DNA of 64,000 nucleotides from Dryas octopetala (GCA_963921425.1 OY992834.1:11887271-11951270), one strand, 5' to 3'. Counted from the first letter of the stretch, positions 37,505 to 52,000 are shown. A program made the numbers and translations. Notes: generated by a model from the letters alone, not told the origin.

Positions 37505-40500
37505 ATGGCCAGTGGAGGGAGATCACGTGATCCAGCTTGGGATCATGCCGATCCATTACCAGGTAGCAGACAAGGTTCAGTATGCAAATATTGTGGCCTT
37601 GTAATGAAGGGTGCTGGAGTGACACGATTAAAATACCACCTTAGTGGTTTGGATCCTGGACACAATGTGCAACGATGCAATAGTGTCCCACCAGAAGTGA
37701 GACAATTCATCATTGCAGGGATGCAACACAAACAACACCAAAAAAGCAAAAAAATACAAAGGATGGAAGAGATCAGAGAAGAGCTTCGAGGACAAAGTCA
37801 GATTGAGCTGAGTGATGATGAAGATGATGATGATGAAGATCATAATGATGATATGGGGCCTCAAGAGCGAAGAGAATTTCGATCTGCACTTCGAGCCTCT
37901 AGAGCAGCAGAATGGGAGAGAGAACACTCACATAAAGTCCCAAATAGGGGACAAGGTTCTGGGTCTAGTAGTGGTGCACAGATGCAAAGAGCATCAAGCA
38001 TGAGGGAATCACGAGATTCACGACCAACACCTCCAGTGGCACCAAGCTTGTACAAGGCAGCTCAAGCACGCCAAAAGAGTGTTAAAAATCTCTTTTCTGG
38101 AGGGTCAATCAAAGATGGGATGCAACGCTTGATCAGCAAGTTCTTCATATATGAAAATGTTCCTCCTTCAAAAGCAGCATCTCATCATTTCAAAAATTTG
38201 GTGATAGGATGTCAACAGGCAGGAGTAGGAGTGGAACCTCCAACACCCTATCAGATACGCACCGGATTTTTGGACCAGGAGTTTCAAGAAATGCAAGAGC
38301 ATGTTAACAAATTGAAGACTGATTGGGCAACTTATGGTTGCACAATCATGTGCGATGGTTGGACAGGTCCAACCAAACTGTCTATCATTAACTTCATGGC
38401 CTACTCAAGAGGGAAGTCGGTATTCCTTAAGTCCGTTGATTCTTCAGATTGCATAAAGGATCATAAATATATTTATGGGCTACTGAAGGATGTAATCACG
38501 GAGGTTGGAGAGGAGAATGTTGTTCAAGTTGTGACCGACAATGGTTCCGCATTTGTCAAAGCAGGTAAGAAGTTAATGAACAAATACAATGTGTACTGGA
38601 CGTCGTGTGCAGCACATTGCATTGATCTAATGTTTGAAGAGATGGGGAAGAAAGAGCAGGTTGCTAATGTGATTAAAAAAGCCAGAATGATCACGAATTA
38701 TATTTACAACCATAACTGGTTGTTGGCAAAGATGCGAGAGATCACGAAGGGAGATATTGTTCGTCCTGGTGCCACCCGATTTGCTACAAACTATATTGCA
38801 TTGGATAGTTTGTATGGTAAGATGATGGGGCTGAAGCAATTGTTCACCAGTGATGATTGGGGTCGTAGCAATTTCCGGCGTTCAGATGCAGGCATCACCG
38901 TTGAAAATATAGTTCTTGATCACTCTTTTTGGCAACAGGTGCATAAGGTGTGCGGTCTGTTTGAACCTCTCTACGTAGTTTTACGTATTGTGGACACAGA
39001 AGTGTATCCTACAATGGGATCCATTTATGAGTTAATGCGTGTCGTGAAGGAAGAACTAGAAAAAAAACAGGGTGCACGGTGGGTAATAAAAATCATCAAT
39101 GATCGATGGTTTAAAACGTTACAACACGATTTGCACGCAGCAGGTAACCCAATAATTTATTTGTTATTTTGGTTCCGCATTTTTTTTAATTGATTTAGCT
39201 TTCAATTAATGAACTAAATTACTAATTATATATTTCTATATTTACTTGATGCATGATTGCAGCCTATTATTTGAATCCTCGCTATCAGTATAGACCTGGC
39301 GTTGGAGATGATGGTGAACTTATTCGGGCTGTGCACAACGTATTCTCCAAATTGGATCCCGATTCACCACAAGTTGGCCAATTTGGAAATGAGGTAAAAA
39401 TAATTTGCCATAAGGCCCATAAGAATCCTTACGAAAAATATTAATACTTTATAGAATTTGATTGTCTTAAATTATATATTTGATTGATATTGTATAATTT
39501 GTATTGTATTTGTATCTAGTTAACTTATTTTAAAGATGCCCGGAAAATGTTCGGAGAGCGAGCTGCAAAGGCCGCTAGATCACGAATGTCTCCTAGTGAG
39601 TATACATCTTACTTGTATTAGTTAGATTAACTTAATTATTTATTTTTATAGTTACACTTACACAAACAAATTTTTCATTTCAGGTGAATGGTGGATCATG
39701 TATGGGAGTGATGCGCCTACTGTGAGGAAGTTAGCCATCAAAGTTTTATCACAAACGGCGTCATCATCAGCTTGCGAAAGAAACTGGAGCACTTTCGCAC
39801 TCATACACACCAAACAACGAAACAGGCTCTCATATAGTAGGTTAGAAAAAATGGTATATTGCTACTATAATATGAGGCTTGCACTTCGAGATAAGAAAGC
39901 AGAGGAGGATCGCGTTGATGAATATGATCCGCTGGATATATATGATGCTGCTATAGGGGATGATGATGTGGAGGAAAACCAGCTTTATCAGTGGATTAGG
40001 CCCCTCCATTTAGATGATGATGCAGGCAATCCAGACCCTGATATTGCAGCTCAAGCACGTCAGGAAGGTATCAATGTGGACAGAGTTCTAAATGAGGAGG
40101 TGAGCCCTACTACAAGTTTGAATGACCTTATGCAAACAAGGTCGACACATCGTACTGAGCCAGTTCCCACTAATCCTTCTCGATCAGGCAACTCTAGCAC
40201 AAGATCGGGCACTCCTACCAACAGTGGAGGTAGAGGTAGTGGTGGTGGTAGAGGTAGTGGTGGTGGTGGTGGTGGAAATGAAGATGTCACTGGACATTCT
40301 CAAGAGTATATGAGCCCATTTTCTGTCGAAGCACACTATACACATGCAACACAAGATGAGGATCATGGGAGTAGGCGTGCCGGACCAGGAATTGGTGCCA
40401 TAGGAAAAGACTATAGTCGCAGACAAAGAGGTCATGAGAGTTTGGCACAAGAAGAAGAGGATTCATTATCCACCACTTTTGGCTCTATGGGGGTAGGAAG

Positions 40501-40804
40501 TGACAATTACAATTATGGACAAAACCCTCCAATATTCTACCCACCACATCTGCATTACTTGGTTGAGTCTGATAGTAACTCATTGGCACAACAAGAGACA
40601 ACCTCTTCAAATGAGTATGCTTATGGGCAAATTCAACCACAACAGGTTCCTGATCCATATGGTTGGCATGTTGGCAATTACATGCAAAATTATGCTGGAG
40701 AAGTATCTTGGGATGATTATTCTTCACAGTACACCTACTCTGGACATGATGATACTGAAGACAGCGGAAATTTTGAACCTCCTAGAAACTCTATGTGGTA
40801 TTGA
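37505..40804 (+). CDS. hAT transposase (BED finger, DUF659, dimerisation domain)
   Basis: Four exons, 37505-39143, 39263-39393, 39520-39595 and 39684-40804, with GT..AG introns, join in frame to 988 residues. An N-terminal BED-type zinc finger reads CKYCGLVMKGAGVTRLKYHL with H and C ligands. After an acidic linker comes the DUF659 region, with CDGWT (first catalytic Asp), VTDNGSAFVKAG (second Asp) and CAAHCIDLM, which carries the CxxH motif of the RNase H-like hAT core. HAAAYYLNPRYQY spans the first splice site. The hAT C-terminal dimerisation domain has SSSACERNWSTFALIHTKQRNRL, which includes the catalytic Glu. The tail is acidic with a Gly-rich run and looks disordered. The enzyme cuts and pastes the element by binding its ends. 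No disrupting change was seen. Confidence 0.93.
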
Positions 40805-41947
40805 TTACTTTTGTAATTCATGTGGCAATATTATAGTAAAAATAAAATTGAGGTGTTATTGAAGTAATTATTAATTAGTGAAGCATTTTTTTAACAGTAT
40901 TTGCCTCCAGCGCGCATTATATTCATCATATATCACATGAAACCTACCATATAATTTGGTTTTTTTCAATGTTTTTTATCAATGTAGTAGATAATATGTT
41001 AAATAAACATATTGTGAAGTTTCATTCAAAATTTCCGTATTTTGATAATAATTTCCATCGTTTCCGTCGAATTTTTGTCGAAATTTAAAAATCTTCGAAA
41101 TTTCCGTCGAAATTTCCATCGAAATTTCCATCGAAATTTCCTCGAAGCTCGAAATTTTATTCCTTGTTTAGATCAAAGATTGTCAAGATATGAAGATGTC
41201 TAAATATCTTTATTTTAGAGACAGAGCATTTTGCAGCTAGTAATCAATCTGTCCTCTCAACTACAGTAGATTCATAAATTTGACTTGTGCTCAACTTCCA
41301 CCACTTTATTATGACAACTACTCAACAAGTCTGTACCACTGAAAAAAAAAAAGTATAACAATCTGAACATTATTGCAACAATTCAACAAAGGGTGACAAT
41401 TCTGAACATAGCCATGGTGTACAATAAATTATACTCATCATTGATGAGAAATCATGAATACTTTTTTATACATATATATAATTCATTCACTTTTTTTTTT
41501 TTTTTTGGGAAATTAAAAGTTATAAAATTTGAGAAGATGATAGATAAGTACTATATCACCCAAGCTGTGAGTGCCCGCCACTTTTTTAATGGGCAAAAAT
41601 TCCAATGTGCTTAGGCAACTACAGATGATGAATTTGAAAGGGAGAAACTAGCTACCCTTATTGTAGGTGCACTTGAAATTGTAGCTGTACAAATCAACCA
41701 TACAATCATTCACATTCTTTGTTTCTTTAGTTTGAATCATTCATTCCATCATGATCAGTTCAATTCTTGGGTTTTACTCTCTTTTTTGTGGGCTAGCTTC
41801 AGGATGGTCATACACTCATTGTCTCATACTCTTTACAAAGCAATGCAAATTGCAAAGCATCAAATGGCAGAGAAGCATACATCGATATTACCCAATAAGT
41901 GGAACCTTTTACACAAAAGTGAAGGATATAGAGGGAGAGACTTGGCT

Positions 41948-41949
<2 letters not shown>

Positions 41950-42007
<58 letters not shown>
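41950..42007. repeat. (GA)n microsatellite, about 58 bp
   Basis: Uninterrupted GA dinucleotide run, the longest perfect one of its type in the window together with the (CT)n at 54125-54185. Confidence 0.95.
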
Positions 42008-42010
<3 letters not shown>

Positions 42011-42569
42011 GTGAAAGGGATTTTTTCTCCCAACTTTCTATCTCATGGTGTCACTGGACCCAACCATCCATCCACACCACATTCATACATATACACCTTT
42101 TTTTTCTTTTGAGAGCAATTTTTGATGAGAAAAGTATTTGCCTATTTGGCTTTAGACTTTTGCTGTTAAATTTGAAATAACTTAACTAGTTAACTGTGTG
42201 TGAAAGGTTTTCCCTTTTTCTCTTTTCGTATTTCTACCCCACATTTTCAATCCCAATTATTATAAATTCAAAAGGAAGAAAAGCTTAGCTAACCCATGTT
42301 GAAAGTTGGAAACCCAGTCACTGGATCCTCCCAGTCTGGGTTACTTCGATGAGCATCCGATTCTTCATAAAATTGCAGAAATGTTACTTTCAATATATTC
42401 TTCATTTTTTTCTTAAATTTAAAAGTTCTAATTTGATTCTAATTTGGTTGGGGCACTAATTATATTTTTAGAACAAATCGAAAACAGGAGCCTTTTGTAA
42501 ATACATTTATATCTACCACACCAAAAGTTCTTTTCCAAGAAACATTTTTATACTAAAACAAAATAAAAG

Positions 42570-42930
42570 GTGAATGGTTTATGTGGTTTGATCAATTTCT
42601 CACTTTAGTCTTTAATTATAATTTAAAAGTTTCAACCAAATTCTTGTGGTTTACTTTAGTTTGCAATCAAGGTCAAATTTCCAATTTTTTTAACGGTTTG
42701 ATGACATGAAGACGAGGTGATGACTCTAGAGTCTAGATAGACACCATGGCTATTTTGGTTATTATGCATAGACTTTAAGGCTGCCACATCATCAAATCGT
42801 TTAAAAAATGAAGAATTTTACGAATTTGATCTTAATTGCAAACTAAAGTAATCAACATGACTTTGATTGAAAATGTGTAAGACCACGGGACTAAATAGAA
42901 AACGACCCAAATTACAAAAAACAAAAAGTG
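42570..42930. mobile_element. Palindromic MITE, about 360 bp
   Basis: The left arm (TTTAGTCTTTAATT.., TTGTGGTTTACTTTAGTTTGCAA, AACGGTTTGATGA) is matched in inverted order by the right arm (TCATCAAATCGTTT, TTGCAAACTAAAGTAATC, GGGACTAAATAG). The centre is around 42745. Arms are diverged; edges are approximate. No coding capacity. Confidence 0.6.
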
Positions 42931-43999
42931 TAACTTGACCAAATACAAACAATAGCAAATTTCTATAAATCAATAAAATATTTTAATATAACATAGTGGT
43001 CAGTGTGAACATTTTTTCTCATAATGGTCACTCTGTTTTATTATTTTGTTCTATAATGATCAATAGACCCAGCCCACTTGCTAATGTTAAGTAACATTCG
43101 GCTACAATAATGACCACATTGTCACACCGACTATTGACATAAATATAAATATGCATGGTAGTGTCAGTTTAGAAATGAGGTTTAGAGTTTAGAAATAGTA
43201 TTTAGGGTTAAAAAATGAGATTTAAGGCTTAGAATTGTGATTTTGGAGCTAATGGTTTAAGGTTTAGGTCTTGGCTTTTGGACTCTTCTAAAAATTTGAG
43301 AGCTAAATCCTCAAATGTTTTATTACGTAGCAATCAAGCACAAATTTAGTACAAATTTAAATCTGCAAGTAGTGTATACTTATTGATTTATTATAATTTA
43401 TTTTATTTCATTTTGGCCAATAATGACCAAAAATAGAATTACAAAAAAGTGGATTGAATAATATGTAAATATGAATATATTTTGTGATTTATTTGTAATT
43501 AGCCCTAATAACAATGACTCGAAAATAAATGGATCTGTAATAGTCTTTTTGAAAAATTATTCCCCCCCAACCCAACCCAAGCCAACCCAAGGATTACCAA
43601 AAGCTGGTATCCCCATCAATGCCATCATCCTCACAGGTGGCATCGGATAGATAAGTTTTATTCACTACTATATGATATAACATGTCCACGTGTTATAATA
43701 GTTTCCCCAATCTCTTGTATTTTATTTGCATCATTGGGTGAACTTCTCTGACCACTCACTAGTCACTAGACTCACTACTTACTCGGTATGGATTTAATTC
43801 CTTTCTTTTCAATTTTTGATTTGATGGAGTTGATTGAATAGTAAGATATCCACATGAGAAGCATATTGTCCCCCCGCCAATTTTCTTTGCTTTTGTGCTA
43901 CTTCTATTAAGACCATATCACCGAATTTTCTTTACTTTTATGCTACTATTATACTTAAAATCAAAACGAGGTTGATTGAGATTATAAAATATAATGCTT

Positions 44000-44007
44000 A
44001 AAGTTTA

Positions 44008-44044
<37 letters not shown>

Positions 44045-44077
44045 TTTTTTCTCAAAAAAAAAAAAGTTTATATTATT
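44000..44077 (+). mobile_element. Poly(A) insertion with 15-bp flanking repeats
   Basis: AAAGTTTATATTATT occurs at 44000-44014 and exactly again at 44063-44077. Between them lie a TTA trinucleotide run, TTTTTTTCTC and about 12 A. The poly(A) end next to an exact direct repeat fits retroposition; the TTA run may have grown by slippage afterwards. Confidence 0.55.
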
Positions 44078-46090
44078 TTTTTCTAATAGCCTTCAAAAAT
44101 CAAAATTAGAACTTTAGAAGTACAATATGTACACAAAAAATATGGAATACTCGAGGCGAGATGTAGTCCATAGATAACTAGAAAGAGACAATGCTTTAAA
44201 TTAGAAACAGCAACCAAGTACGTAATCGGTAATCCTTAAAGATTTTCTCAGACTTTTCTAAACAGTTGGTGGCAGAGGCCAAAACCTCACAATAAACAAA
44301 GGCCTGAGGATGACTTTGGAAGTTTGGAAGCTGCAACAAATTAACAATAACAATAAACAATTGGACCCCTTTAATAGCCAAAAAAAGACACAAAAACATT
44401 TTTTCCCTAAATTTGGGTGAGTCGTGTGACAATTGATAAGCATCCAAGTAGAGGCTGAAAAGTTCAAGAGGAAAGGAGTGATATATGCGCGGCAATCCAA
44501 AGAGATGATGCAACTGTTTGCTAAAGAAAGTGGGATCCTACTGTCACTTTTCCACACTGGACTAGATCACCAAAATCATCCAATTTTTGTTTTCAACTTT
44601 TTAAGACAGTGGGGCCAAATTGACAATGAACCAAGAAAATTAGGGTGGTGCTCCTCTTGTAGGATAGAAAGTATAATTTTCATATTAAAGTTCCATGCCT
44701 TCTTTGAAAGTCTCTTGTTGCACTCATTTGAAGACCCACCAAAATATCTTGGCCAAAATATACTTGAATTACAGTAAAAGATCGATGCTCTCTTCAAGAA
44801 ACAAACTATTACATATTATTCATAAACCAAACAAAATAAATTTACTATTTCTTAAGATACTAACTCTCATCTCACCAATTGATTGGAAAATGTCCAAATT
44901 CGAATCCTCATATCCTCCAAAATCTTCCATGTTTCAATGCGACATTTAAAACATCAAAATAGCACATATTTCCTTACCTGACCTCCTCACCCTAACCATC
45001 CCTCTATTGGAACTGATTGGATAGCACCATGGTTGCCCTTTCCTTTTTTAAGGCAACTTTCACTCACTACCACCTATGAAGATTCAATTACTTTTCATAC
45101 AAAATATTGAATGAATTTCAATTTAATCTATAGCTTTTGCCTCTTCCATAGACTCTATAACCCAATTTTTTGGTAAAATCTAATCTTGATACCAAATATC
45201 ATGGTCTATAGATAGACCTTATCCTTATACAACCAAAAAGAAAGCTACTCAAAAACTCGTGTACAATTCAGGATAAGAATTCTCTAATGCGGGATGTGAA
45301 GACTGTTCGAACTTTGTATATGACCTTTCAAGTACCGTCTCACATCACATATTAATTCCGCATCTTTCATCCCATGTTAGACAAAACCCTCAATCTAAGA
45401 TATTATAATATCTTTTTTATATAGGACATTTGTACATAAATACCATATTTCTTACTACTGCAAGTGGGAAACAGTAACTTTCCTCAGTCTCTGTTTCTGG
45501 TCGAACCAACCTCGTCTTGTGATAGTACAATACTGACCACTATATCAGGTTTGGGAATCGGATATGAAAACAGAAAAGAAAAAGAAGAAAGAAAAAACCA
45601 GAGGAAAATGTGACGTCGATTTTCCACTATCTTCCAAACCAATGTCACAATGGTCATTCAAGAAAGAAGAAAACAAGAAGCAAAAAGGCAAGCAAGAGGA
45701 TAAGCGAAAAGAATAGGGAATACATTAGGAAAGAACCAACCATTCACATTTTACTTAGTTTTTCCCTTCCACATGGCCTGGACCCCACAAGCCAATAAGA
45801 TTACACACTTTTGGTGCTATGGTGGACCCACCAAGTTTTCTCTGCCAAACAGCTAGCACAAAAAGGAAGGGATCTACTTCTTTGAGTCAAAACAATACAC
45901 ACACACAGATGGTCATCATGTTTTTGGATACTATAGCCAGGACTATCTAGTAGTTGCGAGACTTTGAGAGACCCTTGTTTTACCTGACAACCCCCAGGGC
46001 TGTTGGGCTGGCATGCGCAATCATATGTGCTTATCTGCTATATTGTTTAACCAAACTTGGCAGCAAGTGACACGGTCTAGCCTCATGCTT

Positions 46091-49000
46091 TCATGGTGAT
46101 GCTGATGAGGAAGGGTTGAGCACATGCTGCTGCTGCTGCTGGTCGTTAGGAAAGCCGATATCCTCAAACAAACCCTGAATCGTAATAGGAAAAGGAAGTG
46201 GCTGGTGTCAAGCATTGATTAAGTTATAACCAAGGTTGCAAGCTACACAAACCATCAAAGGGGCACATGATATTATCACAACCTACCCACCCCCCCTCTT
46301 TCCAAAAACCATCTCCTGGGGGCTGGCTCCTAAGTTAAACTTTTACTACAGTCCGAGAGAACTTTTTTCTTCATATTACAACAGGATTATTCAAGTTATT
46401 TTATCAAGTCCCGGTGGAAAAATTAACATGACGTTCTTATCACATGACAAATACAACTATGAAAAAAAAGCAAACCATAAAAAACATATATGTGATGAAT
46501 TAAAGATGCATCCCAGGAATTTAGTCATATATGGACCTACCATGGCATCATTGATTGCATAAGCCACACAGTAGTGCTCCTGAAAATCAGCAGTTTGGGA
46601 AAAAACTTAGAAAAAAAAGTTAATGAATATATTGATGAACATTTGACAATAAACCTCCACTGCCCCCCAAATAAAGGAGAGATGGAGATAACCCGAATGA
46701 ATAAATCAGAATTTTCAGTATCAAAGTATGGGTGACATGTTCAGCCTCCCATAAACCGGACCAATGGTTGCTTGTGGCCCTACACACTCTACGTCACTGG
46801 AATCACTGGTCTCATGACTCATGTACCTGCATGCGGACGCTCACACGTGCATAAGTGCGTGCACACACAAACACAGAGGGGGACCAATTTAACTAATCTA
46901 GGCCCACTACTTCAAATCCATGTCAAGTTTCTTTTACCAAAAGATTGTAGCATTCTGTTTTCTTTTACAACAAAAATGAGGAGTCGACTTGCCTGCATCA
47001 TGTGCCATTCTTCAAATTCATCGAACAATTCCAATCGTTCAATCCTGAACAACAAGACATCACATATGAGAATCTTCCCATGAATATTTCAGAAATGATA
47101 GTGAGTTTCCTGATAAAAAGAGCAAAAGCATGGGCAGAGAAAACAAAAACAGAAAAAGAGAGAAAAAAAAAAAACCCTTTATATCCTAGAAACAAGAAGC
47201 TTTAGAACCTTGAAAAGCAGAGGTGGTACCACAATATCACAATCATAGCATCTTGGTACAACCATATAACATCAAGGGAATTTTAAAAAATACTGATAAT
47301 CTTATAAAGGCTAAAATCAGGGAAAAGATTTCCAGAGAGAGGCCCAGTGGGTTCTCATTTTCTGTAAAGTAAGAATCTAGAAACCCACTATCTGGCCCTT
47401 CTCAGCATTCATCATCTGAACCCAAATTTGAAGTTTTTATTCTAGGAATACTCTCAATATGTTAGAAATTAATATCTTCTCCCAAGGATAGAATTGCATA
47501 TTGAATGAAACATTAAACCTAGATGCAACTCTAGCTAGCAAAACTTATCACTCACGGACTCAGAGTCCTACATGCACATAACTGGCATAACAGATTTTGC
47601 ATGTCCACTCATGTGCATCTCTGCTGACAAGTATCTACTGTAACCAGATCCATCTTCCAGAGGGAGAATCTTGACATATCAGAATAATCAAATTGGTTAC
47701 TAGAAGATCAAATTCATAGTAGTTAAAGACAAATATTAGCATTTTTTTAAACAAGCAGCAAAGACAGGCTAAATGGGGGAGAGGGGAGGGGGGGGGGGAG
47801 ACACCACTTTGCTACGCAGGCCAGTCATATCAGCTACATTTTGAGATGATAGACAACAGGAAATCTTACAAGAGCAATGAATGCAAATCTAAGGTTCTGA
47901 TTTGTCTAGGCAGATTGCCAATCAACTAGCAAGTTGAGAGAATACGGTTTAATATGAGTTAAATTTACCATATCACATAATCTACTGAGCCAAGCATTAG
48001 CATAAAACCTGGAGTAAGTAGCATTATGCGAAGTGGTTCCACTCCCATCATAAAGGGGAGGAATACGACTTTGCTACACAGGGCAGCTATCTGTCACATT
48101 TCAAGCCAATAATACGACCAGAAATCTAATGAGAGCATTGATAGCAGATCCAAGGATCTGACTTGTCTAAGTAGTTTAATAATCAATTAGCAAGTTAAGA
48201 TGGTGCAGTTCAAATACGTGTCCAATCTACAGTATGACATATTCTATTGAAGCTGCATGGTTAACTTGGACTATCTAAAGAGAGGTGCGTTAACCAGTTT
48301 TACTGAAACTCTGAACTCCAAAAATTCAAGCAGGATAAGATGACTATCAAAAAATTCAGAAGGCGCTTAGTTTCACATATTTGTAGTACTTTAAGTTATT
48401 AAATAAAGAGTAGACTTCGATAAATGCTAACCCAAGTTTTCTGGTAAAAGTTATGAGATGGAAATAGCAATAAAGCATGTGTGGGTGATTTAAAAGTGAA
48501 GATTGTCCTCTGCGCTCTCTAGCTCTATTTAATAGTTGTTCTGCTCATTGCCTTTGTATTGTTTGAGTAAACCCTCAGGTGAACTGCTGGTTCACTATTT
48601 TTGTATAGTTAGTCTTTTCCATTTATAAAATCATTCTGCTTCCAACACCACCACCCCCCCCTAAAAAAAAGAAAAGAATGAAGCATGTCATTGCAAAGAT
48701 GAATAAGCTCCTAAATTTCCAAGGTATACATTAGACATACCTGCGTCTTTCTTGAGCTTCAACAAAAGTACTATATACTCTCAGCATGTCCCAGGCAACA
48801 GCCCTCTGAAATCCCACACATTTAAAAGTATTATATAAAGATAATATTGGATGAATAAAAGAAACCCCAAAAATAAAACAACAAACTTTAATTTGAAAGG
48901 AAGCCAAATTTCAATAATCAACAACAGAAACGTCTCAAGCTACAAATACTTAAGGAGTTCATTGTTCAGTATGTGAATTTACTATTTGACCATCAAATAA

Positions 49001-52000
49001 GAAACATAAAATTACTATGACCTACAACTTGAATGCCTTCAGCGAACAATATCTCGAGAGAACCTAAAAAATGTCACATTTTTATTTGTACACATCTAAT
49101 TTCATTCCTCCCAGGCTTCATTTGAGGCTAGATTGATTACATAATTCATTAAAAAGAGTCATTCACTGTTGTAAATTGTGTGATGCAGCCATACCCAAAA
49201 GAAAAGTTTCTGGTGTATCATCATATACATCTAAGGCAATGAATCCAGGAGATTATAGTTTATTGCTGAAAAATAGTATCTTATAAAATCTACCTGCCAT
49301 CCTTGGTCAATAAATAGTTTTTCCTTTGCCTCTAATGTCGGTGTATCATGTATGCCCAAGAGTGCACAGCCTCGACTCTGAAAATACAAACACAATAGCA
49401 TTATTATGTGCATATCAAATATTTATTGCAGATAAGATGAGATAGTGTTGAGCAACATAGTTTCACCTAAAGGGTTAAAAAAATTTTACAAGTATCATAA
49501 GCAGTGACAATTGTTTCCGGACCGACAAGGTGTAAGTGTCTAGCCTAGACGATCTTCAAATGATAAGCATGTGTTTTAATTAATTTATCTATTTATTCTT
49601 TTCTTTACAAGAGATTTTATTGAAAAAGAAAAAGGAAAAAAAGAAAAAGAGATGGTACACAAAAGGTAAACGTTATTGCAAGATTTTGCCCTGCTCTCAG
49701 GCAAACGCTGGGAAATGGAACAGAAATTTTTTCATGCTTATCACAGAACCTGAATTTTGTAATTTGAGGTTGGGCACATCTTATAATAATCTGATGAGAA
49801 GATCTCTCGTTAGATTCATTTTGGTTCAATTCCTTTTTCATTCTAATTGTGTGCTTTTGTATGAGCAATCTCCTTACCCTGCTTTTTAATTTTTTTTTCA
49901 TTACATTTTCTACCTATTATTAATGAATTGAAAGTTGAAATAATAAAAAGGGGAGGATCTGTAAGGGCTCAAATGAATACACTGCTGCATTCTAAAGAGA
50001 AGAATTATTAAAAAATAAAATGCTATTAGAAGAAAATAAAAAGAGGCAAAACAGACCTCCAAGTTTCTGATCATCTGGTGCCCAAAAGCATCATCTGGAT
50101 GAATCTGTTGAAGCAACACCATGAGATGTAAAGAAAACCATACATGTAAGAAACGCATATAAAACCACCACTTTAAAATACTTAATCATAAACCGAAGAA
50201 GGAAGACACCAAAGTGAAAATTTCCGCACACACAAACACCAAAAAGGCTTCTTAAGTTTAAAGAGGCATGTAACCTGCTCATATAAGAAAAATACAGCCG
50301 TTGAAAACGTTTTTGATGCCCAGCCAACTATGGCACGACTTGAATCTGGATCCAAGTATATCAAAACGCATTCTGCAATTATAAAAGTTGGCAGGCTGAT
50401 AATAATATTAGAATAAATCAATTTCATCACCATCTCAAGACGAATTAAATGACCAGATTTCATGATTCTGTAAAGGAGACTAAAAAAAAAAGAAACAGAA
50501 TTGATTTTTTATATTTTTATAAGAAAATTGACTGAAATCATTAACAAATATTGCAGGTTCCCATGCTTTTGGGCCACAATGATTATTATTTGATATGGAA
50601 GTATCTGGATAAGCCATAGAAGAAGACTCAATAACCTAAAACTCCAAAGAAGTGGTCAAAGTGTGGTAGTGAAATCTAATTCAACAACAAAGGAAGAAAA
50701 TTGACTCTAAGCACATACCTGGGATCCATACCAGCCAAAGCTATAACATCTTTTAAATGTGGTATGTTGCGCAAATCAACAGGGAGTAGTTTATAGTGGT
50801 CACTGAGTACTTCTCCTCTCTCTGCAAAGTAAAGATGCCAAAATGATGTACCAAGAACAATTTGAATATTTGAATTGTATAAATAGGAAAACTAAAAATA
50901 ACTTGACAATCCTAAAGATATGATTCAAAGTTTTCAACCACAAGATAAAGGGGAATCAGCCAGGAAACTTTTACAAGCACTCCAATGAACAATGCAGCCT
51001 TGCATAATTCATATAGGTACATAACAAATCAAAGAGAGCACTCCAAAAACACATGTAGTCAATTGGGAAGCATTCAACCTTAGATTTATAGCATCAGAAA
51101 CACAAGAGTACCTACCTCGTGAGATTGATGCTGTTGCACTAATTTTGTCCCTCAAAAGACTGCAGGTTTCAATAAGTGTGGCCTTCTTACTGGTAACCTA
51201 ACAAACAAAGACCATATATCTTAACTTTCTTGTGTGGTATTGATGTAAGTAATATTGCAGAATTGAAAAACAATAATTCACTGCATTAGATAACTGAAAT
51301 TCTAATAAAGTCCATGCAGACATTTGACACTTGCTCAGACATGACAGGATTGGTTAGCATGAATTCATACACCAACTATTCACTCACAAAAATTCTAATG
51401 TAACTTGCTCCGCAAAGAAAAGTCAGTACGTTACCAACATAAGTACAAAACCGTTGGGATAGTAGTGATGTTTCATAATTCTCACCTCCTTAAAATCCAG
51501 CTCAACATATAAATATGGCTCTTTCCCTTCATCCTGCCAGAAAAAAAGGATCAAAGAAAAATTGTGAATACACCCATAAATACATACACCGTAACTGACA
51601 CATGAACAGAGGGAACAAACAAAAGTAAAAAAGAATCATGCAAAACGTATTTTACAAATACAAAGCTAAAATTAAGAGTAGTTGCAACAATTTGTGCTTC
51701 CAAGTACAAAATCAGACACAACCCACAACATAAAACACAGGCACCTGCAACTGAAAATATGTGGTATCAAAGCCAGCTCCAAGTGACAATATCTGCTTCT
51801 TCACGTGACCCTTTTCGCCGGCATTTCTTTCAGTATCAAGAAACTGGTTCATGAGCTTCCGAAGAGCAGCCCAACGGGCAAAGTAGCCTTCAATTTTATA
51901 TGCAATATCAAGAAAGCAAAGAAATTAAAAGCAATAAGTGGGAATGAAGTAGCTAACATCATAAGTTGTCAACTGTTAAATATATTTGATGGAGCAACTG

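Larger units (their letters stand above)
35880..41166 (+). mobile_element. Complete hAT DNA transposon, 5287 bp
   Basis: An exact 8-bp duplication TTTAGATC (35872-35879 and 41167-41174) flanks the element, as hAT transposases produce. The ends are imperfect inverted repeats: CAAGGGTTTAAATTTCGAAG at the left and, reverse-complemented, CAAGGAATAAAATTTCGAGC at the right (15 of 20 alike). Inside both ends lie crowded AAATTTCG/CGAAATTT motifs. Next come a GC-rich leader (about 36290-36590), an AT-rich stretch that is probably a 5' UTR intron (up to about 37490), and a four-exon transposase gene with no visible break. Ends, duplication and gene all being present suggests a recent and possibly self-mobile copy. 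Confidence 0.93.
41175..46090. other. Intergenic DNA, 3' side of LCMT1
   Basis: No gene is supported in this 4.9 kb. It contains a (GA)n microsatellite (41950-42007), a palindromic MITE (42570-42930), a poly(A) insertion with a TTA repeat (44000-44077), and a T-run at about 41491-41506 followed by a weak SINE-like phrase. Frames at 44196-44557 have no domain and are not flanked by plausible splice sites. Confidence 0.5.

Noticed and set aside
41490-41600. SINE-like sequence next to the hAT element
   Set aside because: A T-run is followed by a phrase like an inverted A box, but no B box or target duplication was seen.
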